Source of the DNA: Sporobolomyces roseus | Lineage: Eukaryota > Basidiomycota > Microbotryomycetes > Sporidiobolales > Sporidiobolaceae | Direction: 5' to 3' | NCBI GenBank assembly: GCA_016617785.1 | Contig: JADILM010000001.1 | Span: 1,736,001-1,800,000, forward strand | DNA: 64,000 bases | Shown here: positions 55,986 to 64,000 of the stretch, in pieces | Layout of the letters: every line of letters starts with the position of its first letter | Position numbering within the stretch: position 1 is the stretch's first letter | Translations under genes and position numbers: made by a program | The notes under the pieces: model-generated | The model's input: the letters and a program-made list of their open reading frames with translations, nothing else | The model's database searches: none | Told to the model about the DNA's origin: nothing

Positions 55986-56956
55986 ATGGATCATGGAGAT
56001 CATCATATGCCATCTCATGGTATGCCTTGTACCGTAAGTTCCCTCTCTACTCGAATCCCTCAACATTTCCTTTGATCTACGCTAACCTCTCCCTCCTCTC
56101 TACACTGACTCTAGATGAACATGGTCTTCAATTATGATCCCGTAGGTGTATGTCTAGTATTCGAGCGATTACAGATCAAATCAGCAGGAGAAGTTATACC
56201 CTATCTCTTGATCAGTTAGTTTCAAACTGCCTCACTTTCATCTGGTTCCCCGTAACGAGAAGCTAAACAGTTTGATTGAAACGTACAGTCGTATTGATAT
56301 CGATATCGTGTGAATACCTTCGACTCTCGCTTCAATCCCTCGATAGACAACTTCGATCTCAATTTCGAGGAGGAGCCTTTTCATCGCAACCTCAATCAAT
56401 ACCGAATCAACCGAGCTCTGCAGTCGGATCGACACCTAGAGTGGGATTGGGATTGAACACACCGGGTGGAAGGAGAGTGGGGATGGCAACGGATGGTACG
56501 GAGGAAACTTTAATTGGGAGAGGAGGGCGTTACTATGGAACTGTGTGAGTTTCAGCTCTCTCACATGAGCCAGTCAAACTGTCACTGATATGGCTAGAGT
56601 ATAGACGACTGCCGTGGAGTATTCAAACGCGAAGGAGTCTGTACTATGTCGCTCACGTTGCGTTAACCGTGAACCTCTCTCATCCTCTCTCGCTCCTTGA
56701 TCCGTCAATCTCATGCCTCCCCGTATCTCCAACAGTTTTATATCATGCTACTAGTCATGTCGTACAACCTGCAAATAATCGGTGCCATCCTCATGTCAGT
56801 TCTCATTCTCTCCTCTGGTTCTCACTCGGACCAAAACGAACTCATCCCGCCCCTCTTTCCTCCTGCAGCGGTGCTTTCGTCGGACACTTCAGTTTCCAGC
56901 GCAACTTGGACTTGGGAGGGGACGATACAGATGGGAAAGGGATCAATTGCCATTAG
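55986..56956 (+). CDS. CTR-family copper transporter
   Basis: Small trimeric Cu(I) uptake channel of the plasma or vacuolar membrane. The ATG at 55986 gives MDHGDHHMPSHGMPC, a Met/His-rich N-terminus that binds copper, then TMNMVFNYDP and the first membrane segment region (VCLVFERLQIKSAGE). A variable cytosolic loop of about 90 residues (Ser/Gly/Thr-rich, TPRVGLGLNTPGGRR) leads to the second segment with the MxxxM filter (FYIMLLVMSYNLQ) and the third, with AILIGAFVGHF. The end is KGINCH before the TAG at 56954-56956. Five or six small exons are inferred. The order and the MxxxM motif make the family call firm; the cellular membrane is not decidable. Confidence 0.9.
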
Positions 56957-57363
56957 AGAGAATCGCTGGTGTCCGGTGTCCGAAATCTTGTTGTGTAGTT
57001 CTTTTCTCTTCTTTCGTCTCGTTTCCTTCTCTATCATGCAACAACATCGCTCAGATATCCTCTCATATCTCTCTGGCAGTCTCTCTCGAAGTAATCGGTC
57101 GATGCGATTCGAAGGATTGCAGAAGTGTCCAACTTTCGCGATTTCCTTTTTCTCCTCCTTCTCGACATTTCCTCGCCCTCGTAAAACAAGGCTGGTCCTA
57201 GAGCTATCAACCCGCCTTTCGGGATCTGACACAGTCCAGCTTGACGCCCTCCCCCTCGAATTGGGATCACTCAACCTCTTCATCACTTCCCTTTCGTTCT
57301 CTCCCTCTCCCAATCTGCTGGTCAGACCTCGTCCCTCGAGCTTGCAAGACCTGTTTGAACAAG
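56957..57363. other. Intergenic region, no gene seen
   Basis: Between the CTR gene and the small membrane protein, both on the plus strand. Open frames on either strand carry no domain and overlap the CTR end. Pyrimidine-rich leader sequence precedes the next ATG. Confidence 0.4.
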
Positions 57364-58101
57364 ATGTACCGCCTCCCCATCCCATCTTCCCCAATCTCCA
57401 TCGGATACTTGCTCCTCGCCTTCTTCCCGCTTCTCATTTTCGCTTCAAACTCCTCCACTTCACCCCTCGGGACCTCGACCTTATCCTCGATTCACTCTCA
57501 TCCAATAGCTTCTACAATCACCCGCAGCTTATCTCAGGATTCGCTCATGATTGATCGGGGAGGGGAGACCGAGGGAAAATTGACGAGGTTTCGAATCGTT
57601 TCTTCCAAGGGAGGTCGGCCTTTCGAGGTTATTGCTGAGCCTCCGGCGAGCACAGAGCCACTCGGAACCCCTGATAGGCTGTCTGAAACAATCGCTAGTC
57701 CTGCCGATCGAGCTTTACCTCAAATCGCAATTGTTCTACCGTTTGTTTTTCCCCCTTCGAAACGATTTCCATCGTGTCTTTGCCTCATTCGCTTGTTTTG
57801 TCTCGAACACAGACACAACGTGTATGTGGCGGAGCCTCCTGCTATGCCCGGTCAAACCTTCTCAGTACTGCCGATCGGATCAGGTATCGTTGGAGCTATG
57901 ATCTTGGTAGGTTTACTCGTGAGCTCGCCCTCTTCCGTTCCTCGTCTTACCCTAGTGGCTCACTGAGACGTGAAAGAGCAGGTCTTCGCTTACATGACTG
58001 TGGAAAGGTATCGGTATCGCAAGTATTTCCGCGAGAGGAGGGCACAGCAGGAAGTTCAAGCGAAGGAGGTGGATCAGAGCAAGGATGGTGGGAACCTCTG
58101 A
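57364..58101 (+). CDS. Predicted type I single-pass membrane protein, unknown function
   Basis: The ATG at 57364 gives MYRLPIPSSPISIGYLLLAFFPLLIFA, a signal-peptide-like start. A Ser/Thr/Pro-rich lumenal part follows with a short intron near the middle (IVLP joined to HNVYVAEPPAMPG). One membrane segment (LPIGSGIVGAMIL, then VFAYM across a second intron) is followed by a basic cytosolic tail (ERYRYRKYFRERRAQQE) ending SKDGGNL at the TGA at 58099-58101. About 190 residues. The two introns have GT-AG ends and keep frame. Reading without the first intron is also possible. No family recognised; an ER-secretory accessory or receptor-like role is conjecture. Confidence 0.5.
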
Positions 58102-58491
58102 GTGATCCTTATGATAGGGGTCACTCGTTGATGAGTACAGAAGACGAACAGCTTTACTTAGCCTATCAGATTCCGATCGTAGTATAGTTTTGGCAACACT
58201 TCGCTTGCGAAAGATGTCCTCTCCTACCCTGGGCAAAAGGCTCGAGCAACTCAATCGCGAGAGAGCGACGACTCGCCCAGCACAGCCTGCTTGATTATCA
58301 AGCGAGAGGGATGAGAGACGATCAGTCTGTACCCGAGATCGCGAAGTGGACTTTGAAGCTCGGCGACTATCAGAGAAAGTGTTCTATCTCCTACTCGTAC
58401 TGGACGAGGACTTCCGACCTCAGACTTGATCGAGCAAGAAATATTACGTTACAACAAGACTACGATTTTCGTTCGTTCATCTTCTGTCTGC
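58102..58491. other. Convergent intergenic region with an unexplained open frame
   Basis: On the plus strand a frame from just after a TAG near 58188 runs to about 58502 with coding-like text (ARERRLAQHSLLDYQARG, VPEIAKWTLKLGDYQRK, YWTRTSDLRLDRARN). It enters the PEX3 3' end. No ATG with a convincing upstream exon was found, so it is not called a gene. Confidence 0.3.
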
Positions 58492-60987
58492 TCAATAGCT
58501 AGCCCTCAGATTATCTCGATCATAACTCGCGTAAACGATCGCTACAAACTCTCTCAGTGCTCGAACATCATCAATCGCCTGGGACACGAACGAGCGAATG
58601 TCAGTTCCCAACTACAAACACGAACAAAGAAGAGAGGAACGAGGGGTGCTCACCTCGACAAACTCATTCCCATGACCGCCTCTCAATATCCCCGCTTGTC
58701 CCTCAATACCAGCCGCGCTCAACCTCGTCAACACTGGCAGCAGACTCGCCAACCTTGTTTGTTTCTCCGTAACATCTTCAAACCTCGCTCCTCTTCCATC
58801 GTCGTTCGTTGCAGTCGGTGTTCCAAACGCAGGTTCGAGCTTCGAGATCGAATGTGCTAGGATTCGATCGAGGAGTAGAGTGAGGACCAAGGAGCCGTCG
58901 GGAGAGAGAAGGAAATCGGAGGTTTCGTTTAGGAGTGATTGGAGTGGTGGTGGGACGAGGGGAGTGGATAGAGGGGAAGATGAGCTCGAAGGTGAAGGTG
59001 GAGGGGATGGAGAGGGGAAGCCTCCTCCGGTTACGAGAGTAAGGAGCTCGTCGGCCGGTGTCGGAGGATGAAGAGCAGCAGAGAAACTAGTCGCAGAACT
59101 CCCGTTAGAATCTGCAGGAATTGGAGAAGACGGCGAAGATAGTACGCACTCGAACCTGGTTCCATCAGGTTGAGTTTCAATCCTCTTTCGGATCTCACCG
59201 AACAAAGCTGATAGTTCTCCATACACGACAGGCGCCTTCAAACCCATTCTGCCCGAGTCAAGAAAGCAGAGGATCAGTAAGAGCGCTCACGGAGAGAAGA
59301 CGGGAACCAGAAGAGAGCTTACGGTCCAACCACTTCCTCCACTTTTTCCTCTACTCGATCTCTCACGACTTTCCAACCTTCATGCAGTAACCACCAACTA
59401 AACGTAAGATACTTCCTCTCAACCTCTTCGTCGGTCCTATCTTCCTCCCTCGAAGTTGGCAATTCCTTCGCTCTGTAAAGACTAGCTTCCAAGTCATCTT
59501 CATTTGACATGCTCGGTTCGAATTGTTTCTCTTTCCCTTTCAAACTCGAGGAGGGAGAGGGAGAGCGGGGTGGGAGAGAGTCGACGAGGGACTTGACATA
59601 GTGCGCTCTACCGAGGAGGGCGAGTTGAACGTGAGTTTGGAGGGTGAGGAGGGAGAGAACGTAGATTGACGTAAATAGTCGTGTGAAAGCTATCGGGATC
59701 AACGATCGTCAACATGAAGTGGTAGAATCGATAGCGGAGGGTCACGTACAGAGCACTTTGATCTCGCTCCAAAGCTGAACTTTGCTCTTCGTCGGTTGTG
59801 AAGGAGTCTCGTCGACTTGCGGTGCTGGTTCTTCGATAACTTCCTGCTGCGTCGTTGATGAATCTGTGTCTACTTGAGGGGTTTGAAGTACAGCCTAGAA
59901 TACGGAAAGAGATCAGGTCGGTTCGAGAGATTCGCGAGTGCGACAGAACATACTTCTTCTTCTCCCTTTGATTCTTCCGATTCTGCCTTGCCTTTGATCT
60001 CAACCTCAGCTTTCCCATTCTCAACAGATTCCTCTTCTTTCGTAGTCTTGACCACTTCCGCCCAACTCTTGCCCAATCCGTTTGTTTCTCCATCGTCAGA
60101 ATTCGCTTTCTCGGATTCCTTCGTTTCCTCCTCCTCGGAATGCGAGATGCCGTTCACGACTGGAGTTTTCGAGTCTGATTCCGACTTGGAGTGACCGTTG
60201 AGTTTGGGGAAGCTGTCGGAGTCGGGAGCTGAAGGTGGAGGAGAAGGAGCAGAAAATCGGGGTTGGAAAGCTGGTGCGTCGGGGTTCAGACTAGGTTTCG
60301 CTGTCGCTGGAAGATCTTGAAAAGCCGTCTGCTCCTTCTGGTCGGAGGGCGTACTATTCAGAGTTGGCTCAGTCGAAGCAGGAGTTGACGTTTCTTGCGA
60401 TTCTTCCAAAGTTTCGACACTGTGTCCATTCGGCAGCTCTTCTCCCCCCGCTTCTGTCGCCTCCTCCTGTACGTTCTCCTGCTCTTGTTCCAGTCGAAGC
60501 TGCTCCTGTTCTTCCAATCTCTCTTTCTCCTCATGTTCCTCCGTCTCCCGTTTCAGTCTTTCCAACTCTTTCAATTTCGCCTGTCTCTCCCCTTTCGCAA
60601 TCTGTCCCAACTGAGTCGTTCTGTCCTCGACATCCAAAGCCTCTTGTAATTGAGTCGCTACAGTCGGTAAGAGTGCTTGAACTGTGAATTGTGCATCTTG
60701 CAAATTGAGATTGAAACGATGTAACAAGCTATCAATCTCCTTCGGTTAGGCTCATACTGTACATGTTATGAGGTACAGAGAGGGAGCTGATCTCACTCGT
60801 TCTTTGCACCTTGATCTTTCCTCCCTCTCTCGGAAGCTTCCATAACCCGTTGTAATCCCCACTGACCAACTGCATAGACTCCTCCTACACTTGCACCGAG
60901 GTATGCGAAAGTCTTCTTGCGGTTTGAGAGGAAGGAGAAGGTTGAAGTAGCGAGAGAAGTCGGAATGGAAGTCAAAGATGAGAACAT
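58492..60987 (-). CDS. PEX3: Peroxin-3 (PEX3), peroxisomal membrane biogenesis
   Basis: Peroxisomal membrane anchor that recruits PEX19 and membrane-protein cargo. The ATG at 60987 starts MFSSLTSIPTSL, then FSFLSNRKKTFAYLGASVGGVYAVGQWGL, the N-terminal membrane anchor. The LLHRFNLNLQDAQFTVQALLPTVA block follows. A Glu/Ser/Pro-rich insert of about 190 residues (KERLEEQEQLRLEQEQE region) comes before VQLWSEIKVLSFTRLFTSIYVLSLL, then TFSWWLLHEGWKVVRDRVEEKV, typical of PEX3. A Ser/Pro-rich loop, FLLSPDGSLVLTLLLDRIL and a C-terminal FVSQAIDDVRALREFVAIV segment end at the TGA at 58492-58494. About 700 residues, well above the usual 370-460, because of the inserts. Confidence 0.88.
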
Positions 60988-61218
60988 GATTGAAAGGAGA
61001 GGAGGGGACGACAGGAAGCGGGATAGAGTGCAAGTAGTATTGTGCTTGATATATCCCTAGCAAGTATCGGGTAGAGTGTATTGTAGTGATGAAGGGAGAG
61101 AAGCGAACAGTGAAATCTACCCGAGGTAGCCGACCACGACGATCAATTTTCGCACACGAAGGATTCTTTGCACAACAGCTAATATACAGCAACATAAACA
61201 TAAATAACGACCAACACT

Positions 61219-63260
61219 CTACATAACGACACATTTATCTTTCTCTACTTTGGACTTTGACCCTTTCCCACTAGACTGATCCTCTCCTCCCGAGCCCGGG
61301 GTTCGACCGCCAGCGGCCGCAGAGTTCGAGGTACGTCGATTTGAAGAGTTCGTCGTTGAGGAAACGGAAGGAGGCTCCTTTAATCGCTGAGATTCTTCGT
61401 AACGATGTTGTTCCGCTCGTTCGTAAGCGTCCGCTCTGTCTTCCTCCTCCGCTTGAAGTTGTTGAGCAAGTGCGAGACTGTCGTTTGGTATCCACATCAG
61501 CTCTGACCGTGAGTAAGGCTGAGAATCAAGAGTCCAAACTCACTCGGCCATTTCGTTCCTTTCATCCCTTCTCCTCGCATGTTCCGGCAAATCACTAACA
61601 TTCCTCACTCCCGCCCAGTCACCTCCCTTGGTTCGACTCCTCTCCAATCCAGCAGTGAAGAATTCGCTCGCAGATCCATCTACGTCTTCGATACTTTCCC
61701 AAACTATTTCTTCTTCCCCTGCGAAAGAAGAGTCTGTTACGAGCGTGAAGAGCTCGGGACCGGGAGGATGATAGCTTGATCTGCCAGAAGAGTAGGGAGT
61801 CCGAGGACGACGGTAGAGAACGGAGAGATGACCGTTGCGGAAACAAGCTGCGAGACCAGCGGGAGGAAGGAGTGAAGGAGTCGAAGAAAGAGCGAAGAGA
61901 CCGGTGTAGGTCAATTGAGTCGAAGTGGCGTTCAAAAAGCGATTGATTAGATACGCTATCGAAGTGGACGCAGCAAGATCAGCCTTCGTCTTCTCGTTCT
62001 GCAAGTGAGAGGAGATTTTTTTACCTTTTCTGACTTTCTCTTCCTCTTCTCCAGTCCACTGACTCCTCCTTTCCGCCTCTCTTATCAACTCCTCATCCCC
62101 CAGATCCCCTCCTCCATTCCCTTCCAACCCAAGTTTCCCAGCGACCTCACTTCCCTCGACCATCATTTCCACCGCTCGATCATAATCCCGCGCTTCTCCC
62201 AACACTTTGAACGTCTCCTTATCTGCCGAATCCGCTATCCATCCATGTAGTAACGGTATTTGAGCCAATGAAAACAAAGCCAACTCGCCTTCTCCTGATG
62301 AGGGTGAACTGGTAAATCCGTCGATTCGGGTGAATTGAGGGTTCAGGTTCAAACCGACTCGTGTTTGGGGTAGGATCGATAGTGCCGCTTCTAATGAGAG
62401 TTGACGTGTTGATGATGCAAGGTGAGTGAGAGCTGGAGAATTTGGGATCAAGGAGGAGGAAGAGGAGGTGATTTGGAGGAAATAGTTTGCGAGGAGGGTT
62501 GAGAGGTAAGAGTAAGTTACGCGATCTCGTCCAGGTGCGATGGTGAGGTCGTTACGAAGAATGAGGATGTTGCATAAGGCGATGAGTGAACATGGTCCGT
62601 TCAGGTTCTGTTGTATAATTTTGACTCGTAAAGTTTCGTCGGTTTCGAACCCTCCTTTGTTCCGGGAAGCTGGTCGAGGAGGGAGTGGAGGCCAGGCTAT
62701 CAACTTCAAAAGCCACTCTTCCTCCCGTTCTTCGGGCTTCGACTCAGCATGAGTGGGCCGAGAGGGAAGTGAGAGAGGCTTCGGATTTTTCGAAGGAGAG
62801 CCAGCGGTCTCTGACCCTTCTCCATCTGACCCTCGAGGTTGAGCTGGCTCATCTGTACGAAGTAGGACCATCAATGTCAACTCACAGATCACCGTGACTA
62901 GGCTGAGACTTGGGAACGCAGGAGCGTACCTTGCTTTGGAATCGTAAACCCTGCTAAAGCTCTCGCTAGATCCTCTACTCCAGCTCCAGCCTCTGTTCTA
63001 TCCTCGTCGACTGCTCTCCCTTTGCCCTTGTCCTGGATACTAGAGTTGGAGCCTCGTTCAACATCGTCATCTTCCGCTTTCCCCTCTGCTTGAGCAATCG
63101 TGGTCGATTCGGTAGATTGTTGTGCTAGTGCTGATAGCTTCTGAGCTGCCTCTGAGGTCGAGAGAGGTCCTGAGGAAGCGCTCGGTAGTTCTGAAGATGA
63201 GACTTCGTTGGAAGGGCTGGCTTGGTTTGAAGATGGTGCAGATCCGCTCGGTACGTTCAT
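61219..63260 (-). CDS. MINDY-family (FAM63) deubiquitinase with a C-terminal CaaX box
   Basis: Cysteine protease that trims K48-linked ubiquitin chains (MINDY family). The ATG at 63260 gives MNVPSGSAPSSNQ and a disordered N-terminus. The catalytic core follows: VKIIQQNLNGPCSLIALCNIL with the active-site Cys in NGPC, then YSYLSTLLANYFL, ARDYDRAVEMM and NGHLSVLYR with the candidate catalytic His. Near the C-terminus ALAQQLQAEEEDRADAYE resembles a ubiquitin-interacting helix. The protein ends SKVEKDKCVVM, so the last four residues CVVM fit a CaaX prenylation signal. The stop TAG is at 61219-61221. An in-frame TTG lies upstream at 63356, but the ATG at 63260 is preferred. Confidence 0.9.
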
Positions 63261-63665
63261 GGAGCTCTCTGGAGTGCTGGAGTGAAAGATGAAAGCGAAG
63301 GAAGTGAGATGAAGGAAAGCCAAGCGGTGAAGATCCACTTTCGCAGTGGATCGCAAGTCAATTCCACAATTCTGTCATCGATCTGACTACTCGCTTCAAG
63401 GACACAGAAAGCTCTCGACAGAAAGAGAGCGCAAGGTCTGTCGACGACGAAAACAATGTAGAGGATAGATTCGGGCTCGATTTCCGTCGAAAGACCCTCG
63501 GATTCTACTCGTATCCTCGCGCCCGGCGAGTCCATCTACCAGAGACTAGATGATCTTGAATTCACCAATCCGGTGACACCTCCACCAACGCTCAGCGAGG
63601 GAGTTTTGAGACAGGGAAAGATCGGATTTTGAAAAGAAAAAGAAAAAGGTCGAAAACGGGTTGGT
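63261..63665. other. Intergenic region, no gene seen
   Basis: Upstream of the MINDY gene and downstream of the gene entering from the right edge, both on the minus strand. Only short open frames without support. Confidence 0.45.
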
Positions 63666-64000
63666 TCAATCCAGTAGACCAAGTTGCTTCATTCGGAATC
63701 TGCATATCGTGCAAGGAAGAGAAAATCAGCGTACGAACAGTGGGAGAGGAGGAGATGGAGAGATCTAGGACAAAAGTGAAGCTCACCTTGACATTTTCTT
63801 TGGTTTTTCCTCGATTGACTCGTCCTTTTCCTCAACGACAATCCCAGCAGCAGTCTCTCCACTCACCGTCCCCGGTACCTCTCCTCTCTCCTTCTCTCCC
63901 ACCTCGACCCTCTCCAGATTCTTCGGTACCTCGATCCTAACCGCTTCCTTAACCCTTCCAACAACCGGTGGTGTTTTACCACTAGTCCTATCCTCCCCTT
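63666..64000 (-). CDS. 3' end of a gene, possibly URI1/Bud27-like; 5' part outside the window
   Basis: The minus-strand frame entering from the right edge reads SGKTPPVVGRVKEAVRIE, then VPKNLERVEVGEKERGE and an acidic VVEEKDESIEEKPKKMS. It splices (GTGAGC donor at about 63784, GCTGAT branch point, CAG acceptor) to FRMKQLGLLD and the TGA at 63666-63668. The join gives KKMSRFRMKQLG. A basic SRF-K/R motif at the extreme C-terminus is a feature of the unconventional prefoldin URI1/Bud27 family as I recall it; with only about 85 residues visible, this is a guess. Confidence 0.4.

Overview
This is nuclear DNA of a fungus, most likely a basidiomycete yeast of the Pucciniomycotina type. Every long gene is broken by short GT-AG introns of about 50-100 bp. 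Many introns carry a CTGAC/CTGAT-like branch point just before the acceptor, and leaders are pyrimidine-rich. The gene set fits a fungus: phenol hydroxylases, a Zn2Cys6 regulator, an NCS1 permease, a BOR1-type transporter, MIC60, PEX3 and TRM6. The lineage is inferred from gene style, not from a marker gene. Genes are dense, with gaps mostly of 70-700 bp on both strands. No rRNA, tRNA, CRISPR array or intact transposon was recognised.

Layout. 1-5.2 kb: three medium-chain dehydrogenase/reductase (MDR) genes; the second and third are degenerate paralogs lying tail to tail. 5.7-13.5 kb: UDP-glucose 4-epimerase, MIC60 and, divergently, a phenol 2-monooxygenase. 13.7-16.9 kb: a tandem pair of unassigned zinc-finger paralogs, one interrupted by an in-frame TAA. 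17.2-22.1 kb: TRM6 and a GH47 alpha-mannosidase sharing a 72-bp divergent promoter. 22.3-24.1 kb: an F-box-like protein with a GK-rich tail. 24.7-31 kb: an NCS1 permease and a Zn2Cys6 regulator. 31.3-36.2 kb: an LRRC40-like leucine-rich-repeat protein and an unrecognised gene. 36.5-40 kb: an alpha/beta hydrolase and POL32/CDC27, separated by a CGGT-rich inverted-repeat region. 40.3-43.1 kb: a second phenol 2-monooxygenase. 43.6-49.6 kb: DIS3/RRP44 and, divergently, eIF2B-gamma. 49.9-52.5 kb: two unrecognised genes. 52.7-57 kb: a BOR1/SLC4 transporter and, divergently, a CTR copper transporter. 57.4-61 kb: a small membrane protein and PEX3. 61.2-64 kb: a MINDY-type deubiquitinase ending in a CaaX box, then the 3' end of a gene that may be URI1-like.

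How the genes relate. Most are housekeeping genes of unrelated pathways placed side by side. Possible functional groupings are the two aromatic hydroxylases, the permease with the neighbouring Zn2Cys6 factor, and the divergent boron/bicarbonate and copper transporters. The strongest leads for something undescribed are the zinc-finger pair with its conserved C-terminal signature and the in-frame stop, the inverted-repeat region at 37.6-38.2 kb, and the prenylation signal on the deubiquitinase. Intron junctions were read by eye from splice signals and frame continuity, so single exon ends may be off by a few codons.
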